37,318 nucleotides of DNA from Candidatus Peregrinibacteria bacterium CG10_big_fil_rev_8_21_14_0_10_36_19 (lineage in GTDB: Bacteria; Patescibacteriota; Gracilibacteria; UBA1369; LOWO2-01-FULL-3), in assembly GCA_002772535.1 (NCBI GenBank), contig PFDP01000013.1, positions 1 through 37,318 of the forward strand, read 5' to 3'. This document shows, piece after piece, positions 26,301-33,537 of this stretch. The notes beneath the pieces are model-generated. The model was not told the DNA's origin, searched no databases, and was given only the letters and a program-made list of their open reading frames with translations. Made by a program: the position numbers and the translations under genes. The first letter of the stretch is position 1; each line of letters opens with the position of its first letter.

Positions 26301-26565
26301 TGAGTTGAAACTTTGTGCGAAACAGGCTGGTCTTTTGAACATTAAGGCTGAGTCTATACCTATGAGTAAGGATAAAGAGATTGTTTTATATATGTCTAAA
26401 AAAGTTAAACCGGCGAATATTGTGAGCCTTCTTGAAAACAATCCTAATTGGAAGATTGTTGGTACAAGGCTTAGAATTAATACATCGGAATTAGGAGATG
26501 ATTGGTTTAAAGCCCTTCAAGACGATGTTTCTGCTTTGGCTGTGGAAAAGAAGCACGGGAAGTAG
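23314..26565 (+). CDS. mfd: Transcription-repair coupling factor Mfd
   Basis: ATP-driven DNA translocase that removes stalled RNA polymerase and recruits UvrA. The 1083 residues are close to the usual 1,100-1,170. The N-terminal UvrB-like module (about 1-340) is poorly conserved and rich in Asp, Val and Phe. An RNA-polymerase-interaction domain (FGDYVVHADHGIAKFLGL, start about 410) follows. The helicase core has Walker A GDVGFGKTE, DEEQRFGV as motif II, SAT-type TATPIPRTL, and GRVGRGKAQAYAYF as motif VI. A TRCF-type C-terminal domain ends the protein. A purine-rich AAAGG lies nine bases before the ATG and may serve as ribosome binding site. Confidence 0.96.
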   Translation: MRDIVSFFPKEELKEATDLFGRSKNISYSGSGNASSKSMLVSDIFRNYKDVGRTLWVVSDSNEPPVIRKSMEMWGDRNVYVFKSKNDSERLSYSSFNEFKRAKAIDLVEFVSNIYQDRSGVFIVDFESLLEDFPDVDDLFKNKFSVVKGEKFDVVKFIEKLVSTGYEVTNFGEVNKGEYFRIGDSLIVHPVNSSKVIRIEVNFDEIEGVFEVDDVDYSKKIKELKFIDIVSINYARELNDILDIFGENDLVIDDEVDVIDEHYDLWNKLMEKASNTTKTVSFTTFNDDVSQHYHLHFLSVLKYRNGYDLANDFRDKISAGWNILFFTKNVSDMRGLLTDQSIPFMVGITDENFSKSSVFLIEVDKDDSLPISFQAPKQKILLITDFDISQVRDEKRKVTQKNVFDDFLTSLKFGDYVVHADHGIAKFLGLDQKTVDNVTKEYLKLGYAENDKLFVPIDQADKVNKYIGSEDLMPKLTRLGSAEWNTLTSRVKKETQKIAKELLKLYAERKTATGRKFIKDSPDQKKFEETFIYEETPGQIKAIEDVKADMESPYPMDRLVCGDVGFGKTEVAMRAAFKAVKSGAQVAVISPITILADQHYKSFKKRMDEFHVRVEMLSRFRSAKEQTEIVKKLKKGEIDIIVGTHRLLQPDIEFKDLGLVIVDEEQRFGVKQKEKLKEMKKDVDILTLTATPIPRTLNICLNKLRDITTITTPPYGRLPIITEVRKYSPSLVREAIMKELDRGGQVYFLHNRVQTIDSFAEKIQALVPEAKVGVAHGQLGSGDLEERILAFTEGRYNVLVSSTIIENGIDLANANTLIVNNAEKFGLSQLYQLRGRVGRGKAQAYAYFLYHGQRLKLDAKKRLRAIVEASELGSGFQIAMKDLEIRGAGDILGANQHGVINVVGVSHFMRMLNKAVEDLKAGRIMEGTDEIEDVSVELPVPSYIPDSYIADSREKIGAYQKLSSASDVEYLNEVKEEMIEDFGKMPIQVSNLFKIIELKLCAKQAGLLNIKAESIPMSKDKEIVLYMSKKVKPANIVSLLENNPNWKIVGTRLRINTSELGDDWFKALQDDVSALAVEKKHGK

Positions 26566-26566
26566 G

Positions 26567-26594
26567 TTGACTTTAATTAAGGGTTTGATATGAT
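26567..26594 (+). promoter_or_regulatory. Promoter of the tmRNA gene
   Basis: TTGACT (26567-26572), 16 bases, TATGAT (26589-26594), starting one base after the mfd stop. The transcript would begin near 26601 and carry a 5' extension of about 36 bases, with a small imperfect hairpin at 26601-26621, for removal by RNase P. Confidence 0.6.
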
Positions 26595-26636
26595 TTTTTA
26601 CCGACGCTACTTTAAGTGTCGCGATATTTGAAAAAT

Positions 26637-27042
26637 GGGGATGTATTGGTATTCGATAGGATGGTTTTAAGTGCAGTATGTTGCAGTTCAGGGGTTGCTC
26701 TGTCCCCCTGTAGATCCGTCAGAGCAAATTAAGTGCTAATAACACTGTTTCTGAGCAAAACTACAAATACGCTTTTGCGCGTGTGCCAGCTTTTGCTTAA
26801 TTTCCGACTTTTTTCGGAATCGTTCATACTTGGGATATCTGCTAGCTTGTATGGGCGTAATTTAGCGGGTTAAGGTTTTATACTTTCTTCTAGGGTATAG
26901 AGCTCGAAAATTTTTTAGAATAAGCGATGTTGTTTTTTGTTTTTCCTTTATGCCATCGACGAAAATTTTAGGAAAAAATATAACTGTAGAAGCTACTCCA
27001 CTTCATCTCTACACCCGGGTTCGACTCCCGGCATCTCCACCA
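26637..27042 (+). ncRNA. ssrA: Transfer-messenger RNA (one-piece)
   Basis: Rescues stalled ribosomes and tags the unfinished protein. The 406-base RNA has acceptor strands GGGGATG (26637-26643) and CATCTCC (27032-27038) that pair with the G.U at the third position typical of alanine charging. It has a T arm CCGGG-TTCGACT-CCCGG (27015-27031) and an encoded CCA (27040-27042). The reading frame that best fits starts at GCT (26735) and stops at TAA (26798), encoding a 21-residue tag that starts ANNTVSEQNY and ends ARVPAFA. The resume codon is inferred from the usual Ala-Asn start. A hairpin TTCCGA/TCGGAA lies just after the tag stop. The order is that of the one-piece form, not permuted. Confidence 0.95.
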
Positions 27043-27051
27043 AGTGTTTTG

Positions 27052-27071
27052 AAACCTTTAAGAAAGGTTTT
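27052..27071 (+). terminator. Probable terminator of tmRNA
   Basis: Eight-base stem AAACCTTT (27052-27059) / AAAGGTTT (27063-27070) with an AAG loop and a short T run (27068-27071), ten bases after the tmRNA CCA. The T run is short, so termination may be partial. Confidence 0.55.
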
Positions 27072-27136
27072 AACGCTTCCCAAATATAAGATGTTCACAA
27101 AAATTTATAGGGAGTGTAATTTTAAAATTAAATAAT

Positions 27137-27358
27137 ATGAGTGTTGAAAAAATTATTGGTGAGCTTTCTACTGATGAAAGGTTGGTTTACGAGTTTTTGA
27201 GAATAAATGGAAGAAAGGTTGTTGATATTAGTGATAGATTAAGAAAGCTTTTACTTAACGCTGGGGCGCTTTTAGAAAAAGATGGTGTAACAACGGTAAA
27301 TAATGAAGTTTGTGAATCTATTAGGAGCGTGCTTGCTTTTAGAGGGTATACTTCTTAA
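27137..27358 (+). CDS. Small protein of unknown function
   Basis: A 73-residue protein not recognised. It is highly charged and predicted to be mostly helical (SVEKIIGELSTDERLVYEFL, then a second helix DISDRLRKLLLNAGALL), with a short strand-like segment GVTTVNNEVC and a third helix. The pattern of three short helices and a hairpin is reminiscent of a small winged-helix or DNA-binding fold but no motif proves this. It lies after the tmRNA terminator and 60 bases before the sigma-like gene, whose promoter follows it directly. No good Shine-Dalgarno sequence precedes the ATG. Codon use matches its neighbours, so it is probably real. Confidence 0.55.
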   Translation: MSVEKIIGELSTDERLVYEFLRINGRKVVDISDRLRKLLLNAGALLEKDGVTTVNNEVCESIRSVLAFRGYTS

Positions 27359-27369
27359 AGGTGGTTTTG

Positions 27370-27397
27370 TTGACAAAGTGTGTAAAAATGCTATAAA
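27370..27397 (+). promoter_or_regulatory. Promoter of the sigma-TM fusion gene
   Basis: Perfect -35 TTGACA (27370-27375), 16 bases, TATAAA (27392-27397). Transcription would start near 27404, about 15 bases before the ATG, with AAGG seven bases before the start codon as a possible ribosome binding site. Confidence 0.7.
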
Positions 27398-27418
27398 GAA
27401 TACCTTTAAGGTAACTTT

Positions 27419-28669
27419 ATGGATTTGTACGCAGAAAGACAATGTGTTGACGCAATGAAAGCGGGTGAAACCTCAAAGTTTCTACTGCTTTTTGAGGATA
27501 ATTTTGAGGAAGTTTACAAATATGTGGCTAGGCGTGTTGATAATAATGAGGAGGTTGAAAGAATTATTAGATTGGTTTTTTTAGATGGATTGGGTCAGAT
27601 ACAAAATACTCCTTCGGATGTGAGTTATTTGGTTTGGCTTTTTAGTTTGGGGAGGCCGCGCGTGGCGGACTATTTGGCGAAGCAGAGTATGCCTAGTGCG
27701 CGCGGGTTGATTTCTAAAACTAATAATGACGAGGTTTTAGGTGATTACGAAAAATTTGAAAAAGTTCTTTCTAAATTGAGCTTGGAAGAAAGAGAAATTT
27801 TGAGATTAAAGTTTTTTGAACAAGTTACTGATGGTGATGTGATGACAATACTTGGTTTTGAAGAAGGTGTTGTTGGAACTAAAATTTATAGAGTTTTAAA
27901 GAGGGCACATTTTCTTTTGTTTGGTGAAGCCGATGATCAACAAGGAATTTATTTTGGAGAGTTGAGTAGTTTTTTTGAAAGAGTTAGAGAGGCGGAATTT
28001 GTTGAGGTTCCTGAGGCTTTTAAGTTGAGCTTGAGGGCGGATTTGAATAGTAGAATTGAGAGAAAAGGGTTTGCTATGGAGGCTGAGGCAGAAGTTGTAC
28101 AAGAGGAAGTGCCTTTAAAAGAAACTGTTTATAGAGAAAATGTTGGGTCAGATGATCCTGCAAAAGTTTTTGTTGATGCTGTAAAAGAAATGAGAAGTGA
28201 AGGTGTTGATCCTAATGAATTCTTTATGGAGGCTATGGAAATGAAACAAGCAGCTGCGGAAATGTTTGATAAATGGAAAATTGCTTTAGTGGCGATACCT
28301 GCTTTGATTTTTATAACTGTTATTGGTTTTGTTGCTTATAAGTTGGCTGGGCTTGGAGGGGTGGACGATTCTAAACTTGTACAAAGAGGATATCCAACAA
28401 ATTGTAATTTTGCCGTTGATTATAAAGATGGTATTGCTGATGGTATAAGAAGAAGTTTAGATGCAGAGGTTGCTAATAAAATTTGTGATTATTTTGCCCC
28501 TAAAGGTTTAGCTGTTTTGAAACTTGATGATGGGGGAGTAACAGTGGATGTAGATTTAGAATCTAGCTTGATAAAATACCAGTTTGTGAGAGATACTAGA
28601 TTACAAATTTGGAGGATAATAAAATATGCAAAAACTGCTAATAGCAACGAGCAATCCAGGGAAGTTTAA
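27419..28669 (+). CDS. ECF-sigma-like protein fused to a transmembrane and outer domain
   Basis: A 416-residue protein. Residues about 15-65 resemble sigma region 2 (GETSKFLLLFEDNFEEVYKY, then VERIIRLVFLDGL). Residues 114-168 are a clear region 4 helix-turn-helix (LSKLSLEEREILRLKFFEQV, then GFEEGVVGTKIYRVLKRA). A linker follows, with VPEAFKLSLRADL (197-209) recalling the short motif of anti-sigma proteins and an acidic stretch, then one membrane helix (287-309) and an outer domain of about 105 residues with two Cys (329, 356) that could pair. A free sigma factor has no such tail, so it is either a membrane-held sigma released by a signal or a sigma-derived regulator. It overlaps rdgB by 44 bases. 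No separate anti-sigma gene adjoins it. Confidence 0.8.
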   Translation: MDLYAERQCVDAMKAGETSKFLLLFEDNFEEVYKYVARRVDNNEEVERIIRLVFLDGLGQIQNTPSDVSYLVWLFSLGRPRVADYLAKQSMPSARGLISKTNNDEVLGDYEKFEKVLSKLSLEEREILRLKFFEQVTDGDVMTILGFEEGVVGTKIYRVLKRAHFLLFGEADDQQGIYFGELSSFFERVREAEFVEVPEAFKLSLRADLNSRIERKGFAMEAEAEVVQEEVPLKETVYRENVGSDDPAKVFVDAVKEMRSEGVDPNEFFMEAMEMKQAAAEMFDKWKIALVAIPALIFITVIGFVAYKLAGLGGVDDSKLVQRGYPTNCNFAVDYKDGIADGIRRSLDAEVANKICDYFAPKGLAVLKLDDGGVTVDVDLESSLIKYQFVRDTRLQIWRIIKYAKTANSNEQSREV

Positions 28670-29222
28670 TGAAATTATGGAGGTAATCTCCGATCTACCT
28701 TTTGAGTTTTTATCTTTAAAAGATGTTGAGGTTGATTATTCGGATCTCAAAGAAGATGGAGAGTCTTTTTATGAAAACTCTTTTATTAAGGCTAAATATT
28801 TTAGAGATAAAACCGGTTATCTAACACTAGCAGAAGATTCTGGAATTTTGGTTGATGCACTTACTGGAGAGCTTGGTGTAAAAACTCGTAGGTGGGGAGC
28901 TGGAGAGAACGCTAGTGATGATGAGTGGATGAGTTTTTTCATGGAAAGGATGATGAATGAGGAGAATAGAGCTGCAAGTTTTGTTTGTAATGCCTGTGTT
29001 TTAGGAAATGATTATAGAGAGCATTTTGAGGGTGAAACAAAAGGTGTTTTGATGAAAGAAATTATGGCACCAATTATTCCAGGAATACCATTAAGCTCAT
29101 GTTTTGTGGCAGAAGGTTGCGATAAAGTATATGCGTTAATGAACGAAGCGGAAAAAAATATGGTAAGCCATAGGGGAAAGGCTATGCATAAATTAAAAGT
29201 TTTTTTACAATCTATAGCTTAG
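28626..29222 (+). CDS. rdgB: XTP/dITP diphosphatase (RdgB/HAM1 family)
   Basis: Removes non-canonical purine nucleotides (XTP, dITP) from the pool by releasing pyrophosphate. The 198 residues include the opening LLIATSNPGKFNEI, the metal-binding TLAEDSGILVDAL (Asp71), GVKTRRWGAG and the C-terminal SHRGKAMHKL. These are the family blocks, although the substrate segment (SLSSCFVAEG) is divergent from the common F-x-YDP-x-F form, so specificity may differ. The long overlap with the preceding gene (44 bases) indicates one transcript. Its end overlaps the convergent O-methyltransferase by 18 bases. Confidence 0.88.
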   Translation: MQKLLIATSNPGKFNEIMEVISDLPFEFLSLKDVEVDYSDLKEDGESFYENSFIKAKYFRDKTGYLTLAEDSGILVDALTGELGVKTRRWGAGENASDDEWMSFFMERMMNEENRAASFVCNACVLGNDYREHFEGETKGVLMKEIMAPIIPGIPLSSCFVAEGCDKVYALMNEAEKNMVSHRGKAMHKLKVFLQSIA

Positions 29223-29738
29223 CATTAAGCCAGTGCCTATATTAAGAATTTCTGAGTGGAAGTTTTTGTTTTTTTGAACAGTTTTTATATATGGCTCCAA
29301 TTGTTCTTTGTGTGAAATAATATTATCTGTAATTATCATTCCACCTTTTTTTATTCTGCTTTCTAGAATTTCAAAATATTTTATGTGTTCATATTTTGTG
29401 GCGTCAAAGAAGGCAAAGTCTAACATTTTTGGTTTTTTTGGAATAGCTTCAGGGGCATGACCTTTTATCTGTGTGATGTTCTTTATTTTTGCCTTTTTAA
29501 AATTTTCTTCTGCCATTTGAAACCTTTGTGCGTGTGATTCTATTGTGTATAAATGACCACCCTGTTCTTCCAGCGCTTTAGATAACCATATTCCAGAATA
29601 ACCATTTGATGTTCCTATTTCTAAACCAATTTTGTAATTTCTTTCTTTTATTAGGGTAAATAAAAATGCGCCAACATCTGGTGTAATGTTCCAAAAATTT
29701 TCACGACTTTTTTCTAGTTCTTTTAAGATGGGTAGCAT
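29205..29738 (-). CDS. Class I SAM-dependent O-methyltransferase
   Basis: A 177-residue methyltransferase of the catechol/caffeoyl-CoA O-methyltransferase superfamily. Motif I is GLEIGTSNGYSGIWL (38-52), the acidic residue after strand 2 is Glu67 (YTIES), a late strand carries LDFAFFDATK (106-115) and the metal-type motif region is GGMIITDNI. The fold and order fit family 3 O-methyltransferases, which use SAM and a divalent metal. The small-molecule substrate is unknown. It is shorter than the usual 200-220, lacking part of the N-terminal helix. The gene follows the potassium channel by 37 bases on the same strand. Confidence 0.85.
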   Translation of the reverse strand: MLPILKELEKSRENFWNITPDVGAFLFTLIKERNYKIGLEIGTSNGYSGIWLSKALEEQGGHLYTIESHAQRFQMAEENFKKAKIKNITQIKGHAPEAIPKKPKMLDFAFFDATKYEHIKYFEILESRIKKGGMIITDNIISHKEQLEPYIKTVQKNKNFHSEILNIGTGLMLSYRL

Positions 29739-29775
29739 GAAAATAAACTACAATAAAAATCTGTATAGATCTAGA

Positions 29776-30789
29776 TTAGTCTCTAATAAGTTTTCTTGCC
29801 ACTATAACAGTTAATAGTGACATCAGAATTGCCCCTATTAGAGCTTCTGTAGCAGCAATATATCTCATTGCCCCAATTGCATGATAATCGCCGTAACCAA
29901 GTGTTGTGAAGGTTACAATGCTAAAATAAATAGAGGTTGAGAGTGATGGTGTGATTACTTGGCTTTGGTACACCAAACTGTTGTGATGTGTAAAAAGCAA
30001 TGCACAAACAAATACAGTTATTGATGACGCTAAAAGAACGTTTATAAATGATGTTCCATACTTACATAATAAATCTCCAAAGATGTAATTTAACCATCTT
30101 GTTGGCTTGTACCACTCAATATCTTTTCTTTTTGCCACCATTTCTTTGTAGTGGTAGTAGTCACCAAGTGTGTGTAAACTTGAGTTTCTGAACATCTCTT
30201 TGATTTGTTTATATTCAATTGCTGCAAAGTGATAGTTTTTTTCTTTTTCTGATTTAAGCTCTGATCCAAAAGTACTTTTTTGGTCAATAAAAGCAGTGGA
30301 TGCAGACATGTCTTTAATTGTAGCGTCTGTAAAATTACAATCTATAATTTTGGCATTATTTATATTTAGCCCACTACAATCAGATTCTTGAAAGTAACAA
30401 TTACTAATTGTGGCACCTTTAAAATCTGCATGTGTTAAATCTGCATCTTCAAAGTAACAATCATGAATTTTTCCTTCTTGGAAATTGCAGTGTTTGAGAT
30501 TTGCTCCTTCAAAATGTATTTCTGAAAGAATGGCTAAATCTTCAATGTAGCCATTATCATCTTCTTTTACTGGGATTCTAAAATCAAAACCCATTAAAGT
30601 TGCTCCACGAAGATCAATTCCGTTTCTTACCTCTTCATCATTGATTCCAGGGAAGTTTTGGACTTTTTGTCTAAACAGAACAGGGCTGAGGTAGCAACGA
30701 GAGGATTTAATTACTTTTATTAGCTTCTTTCCTTTTGTTGTTAACCACCTGTTTTGTAGTTTTTCTAGCTTTTCTTTTGAATATAACAT
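29776..30789 (-). CDS. Potassium channel with pentapeptide-repeat cytoplasmic domain
   Basis: A 337-residue two-helix ion channel. Residues 90-165 are pentapeptide repeats (A/x-D/N-F/L-x-x pattern as in ANLKHCNFQEGKIHDCYFED), forming a right-handed beta-helix. Residues 188-228 are a conserved helical linker. TM1 is about 246-266, the pore loop 284-301 carries the potassium filter TTLGYGD (295-301) and TM2 is about 307-330. Four subunits would make one pore, with the repeats on the cytoplasmic side, perhaps as a sensing or assembly domain. The gene has an excellent promoter six bases before its ATG and follows the PBP gene. Confidence 0.92.
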   Translation of the reverse strand: MLYSKEKLEKLQNRWLTTKGKKLIKVIKSSRCYLSPVLFRQKVQNFPGINDEEVRNGIDLRGATLMGFDFRIPVKEDDNGYIEDLAILSEIHFEGANLKHCNFQEGKIHDCYFEDADLTHADFKGATISNCYFQESDCSGLNINNAKIIDCNFTDATIKDMSASTAFIDQKSTFGSELKSEKEKNYHFAAIEYKQIKEMFRNSSLHTLGDYYHYKEMVAKRKDIEWYKPTRWLNYIFGDLLCKYGTSFINVLLASSITVFVCALLFTHHNSLVYQSQVITPSLSTSIYFSIVTFTTLGYGDYHAIGAMRYIAATEALIGAILMSLLTVIVARKLIRD

Positions 30790-30795
30790 TACAAT

Positions 30796-30824
30796 ATTAT
30801 ACCATTTTTTAGCTAGACTGGCAA
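30796..30824 (-). promoter_or_regulatory. Promoter of the potassium channel gene, leaderless
   Basis: On the minus strand TTGCCA (30824-30819), 17 bases, perfect TATAAT (30801-30796), then six bases and the ATG at 30789. It lies in the 39-base gap after the PBP1A gene, so the channel has its own start. Confidence 0.75.
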
Positions 30825-30828
30825 CACT

Positions 30829-33531
30829 TTAGTCACCAATTTTGATCTGGATTGCCGATTCGCTGCTGTAGCCAAGTTTATCTATAACTTTAGCTACAAT
30901 TAAGTGTGTAGAACCAATTTCTGCCGAATTTGAAATTCTAAGAAATCCTCTGTATGGATCTGTAGAAGTAACATATTCCTTTTCGTCATCTAGGTAGTAT
31001 TCAACTTTTTCTATTCCATTTTGGGAAGTGATATCTACAGCGATTGTAAGATTACCTTTTGGAACTATGCTGTTTGATCCAGGAGTGCTTATTGTTATTG
31101 ATGGTTTGTTTTGAGCGCTTTCCGCTGTGTGAACGTTATCATACTCGGTAGGTGGTGCTCCTATACGGATAGAAGTACCAGAGCTTTCTAGTTCTGATTG
31201 ATGAGTTGAATAGTAATTGATTATTTCCTGTTTCCAATTAAATAAATCAGCAATTGGTTTGTAGTTTTGGAAAAGAACAGTTTCTACAGCCTCTTTAGGC
31301 GTAAATTCAGTTGCAAGAAGTCCAGATATTTTATCTATTTTTACTTCGTAAAATGAATTTTCGACAGTTGTTGGTACTGCAAAACTTGGGAAAACTTCAC
31401 TTACAATCATGTCTGGTGGTGTGTTTTTTCCAGGTAGTAAACCTGTTGCTTTACTAATTTGAATATGTTTTATTCCGGCTGGTTCTGGGAATGGTTCCGC
31501 ACTTTTTCCTTGAAGAGCTTTTGCCATTACTGCATTAAAAATTGGGCTTGCTGCGTCGTAACCGTTTGCATTGTAAGAAAGTCCTGTACCATCTGTGTTT
31601 CCAACCCAAACTCCAGTTACAATGCTTGGTGTGTAACCAATTGTCCAGGCATCTGACGGTCTAACGCTTTTTGTTCCAGCTTCACTCTTATTTTCTTTAG
31701 TACTTGTACCTGTTTTTGCTGCATTTATTTGCCCATTTATAAACAATCTTGGACCAACTCCGTTTGCTTTATCTGATAAAACATCGTTAATTAAAAATGC
31801 TATTTCTGGAGCCAGAACTTCAGGAAAATCTTTTTGTTGCCATTCTTCTAATATGTCTCCGTTAGCATTTTCAACTTTTAGTATAGATGTTAGTTCTGGG
31901 CGTTTACCTCCGTTTGCGAATACTGAATATGCCGTAACCATTTCGCCAAGTGAAACTTCGCCAGCACCTAACGCTAGAGGATAGCCGTAATTGTGGCTTT
32001 TCTTTAGTGTTGTGATTCCCATTTCTGTTGCAAGATCTATAATTTTATCTTGTTGTTCTGCAAGGAAGTATGCCTTTATGGCAGGAATGTTTCTTGATTG
32101 TCCTAAAGCTCTTCTCATAGAGATTTGCCCTTGCCATTCTCCGTCATAGTTTTGAGGTTCATCACTACCAATTTTTGTTGGAACATCATAGATGATATCT
32201 CCAGGCGCAAAGCCATTCATGAACGCCCTTGCATAAACAATCGGTTTAAAAGATGAGCCTGGTTGTCTTGGGCGCAGTACCACATTAACATTTCCATCTA
32301 TTTCCTCATTAAAGTAGTCTCTAGATCCAACCATAGCTAAAATTTCACCTGTTCTTGGGTCTACTGAAAGGATTGCGTTATTATCTGCTCCAAATCTGCT
32401 TACATTTGATTCACCAATTTTTGCGGCTGTTTCTTCTGCATATTCTTGAAGGTCAGAATCTATAGTTGTGGTAACTTTTAATCCACCTTGCTCTACAACA
32501 TCTTTTCCATATTTTTCTTCAAGATCTTGTTTTACCATTAGTACGAAATGGGGATTGTTGATTGCCTCTCTGTATTCGTTAAATTCAATGTTTTGTAATT
32601 CATTTAGGGCTTCTTGTCTTTCTTCTGCGGTTATTGTGTTTAGGTCTGACATTCTTTTTAAAACCAAATCACTACGCCCTTGAATATAAATTTCATGACC
32701 TGGGTATATTTCAACACGTTTTCCTATTAAGCCACGAACATAATCTTCTATTTCAAGGTCGCTTTCTTTTTCTATATCGCTATCTTTTTCTGTAAATTCT
32801 TTTAGTAGTGCTGAATGTTTGTAGTTTCCATAAGGGTTGTATCTACTTGGTGCTTGGGGTAGAGATGCGAGGATTGCGCTTTCTGCTAGATCTAAATCTT
32901 TACAATCTTTTTCAAAATATATTTCTGCTGCTTTTTGGCATCCATAAGCGTTATTTCCGTATGGGATTCTGTTTAAGTACAGACCTAAAATTTCTTCTTT
33001 ATCGAAGGCTCTTTCTAGTCTTATAGCTAAAATTATTTCTTTCGCTTTTCTTATGTAAGAATGTTCTGCTGATAAAAATGTGTTTTTTACGTATTGTTGA
33101 GTGATTGTTGAACCTCCACGAGGTGAACCTATTCCAAAAACTGAATGCAGTACCGCTTTACCGATGGCCATAATATCAAACCCTTTATGTTCCCAAAAAA
33201 GATCGTCTTCTATTGCTACTGTTGCGTCGATTAGGTAAGGCGAAATGTCTTTATATTCTATTTGTTCTCTATTTTCTTCACCATGAATTGTGTAGAGAAG
33301 TTTGTCGTTTCTATCGAAAATTTGTGTTGATTGTGCGGCTGTTAGGTTTTCTAAGTCGGTAACATCTGGTAGCCCAATAGATAGGATAGCTATGATCATG
33401 GCAAATAATATTATTCCCATCAAAAAGCCTCCAACTCCGATTGTTATGGCCCAAAAACCGATCTTTTTATAGAGCTCGGCATCACGCTTTGGCATGATTT
33501 TTTCAAACTGTGGTAAATAGCGTTTAAGCAT
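30829..33531 (-). CDS. Class A penicillin-binding protein (PBP1A type)
   Basis: Bifunctional peptidoglycan synthase of the outer face of the membrane. A TM helix spans about 26-51. The GT51 glycosyltransferase domain has its catalytic Glu108 in AIEDDLFWEHKG, with GGSTITQQYVKN (139-150) and ILGLYLNRIPYG. The transpeptidase domain has SxxK at 426-429 (SSFK), SxN as SRN (479-481) and KTG at 606-608. A long insertion lies between the two domains (about 240-300). The last 90 residues after VHTAESAQNKPSITI form a beta-sandwich, Ig-like extension. It is 900 residues, long for the class. Its own promoter ends six bases before the ATG. Gene symbols vary across phyla, so none is given. Confidence 0.95.
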   Translation of the reverse strand: MLKRYLPQFEKIMPKRDAELYKKIGFWAITIGVGGFLMGIILFAMIIAILSIGLPDVTDLENLTAAQSTQIFDRNDKLLYTIHGEENREQIEYKDISPYLIDATVAIEDDLFWEHKGFDIMAIGKAVLHSVFGIGSPRGGSTITQQYVKNTFLSAEHSYIRKAKEIILAIRLERAFDKEEILGLYLNRIPYGNNAYGCQKAAEIYFEKDCKDLDLAESAILASLPQAPSRYNPYGNYKHSALLKEFTEKDSDIEKESDLEIEDYVRGLIGKRVEIYPGHEIYIQGRSDLVLKRMSDLNTITAEERQEALNELQNIEFNEYREAINNPHFVLMVKQDLEEKYGKDVVEQGGLKVTTTIDSDLQEYAEETAAKIGESNVSRFGADNNAILSVDPRTGEILAMVGSRDYFNEEIDGNVNVVLRPRQPGSSFKPIVYARAFMNGFAPGDIIYDVPTKIGSDEPQNYDGEWQGQISMRRALGQSRNIPAIKAYFLAEQQDKIIDLATEMGITTLKKSHNYGYPLALGAGEVSLGEMVTAYSVFANGGKRPELTSILKVENANGDILEEWQQKDFPEVLAPEIAFLINDVLSDKANGVGPRLFINGQINAAKTGTSTKENKSEAGTKSVRPSDAWTIGYTPSIVTGVWVGNTDGTGLSYNANGYDAASPIFNAVMAKALQGKSAEPFPEPAGIKHIQISKATGLLPGKNTPPDMIVSEVFPSFAVPTTVENSFYEVKIDKISGLLATEFTPKEAVETVLFQNYKPIADLFNWKQEIINYYSTHQSELESSGTSIRIGAPPTEYDNVHTAESAQNKPSITISTPGSNSIVPKGNLTIAVDITSQNGIEKVEYYLDDEKEYVTSTDPYRGFLRISNSAEIGSTHLIVAKVIDKLGYSSESAIQIKIGD

Positions 33532-33537
33532 GCCCAG

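Noticed and set aside
26950-27135. Open frame of 61 codons over the 3' half of tmRNA
   Set aside because: It is fully inside or next to the tmRNA tRNA-like domain and has no protein features.
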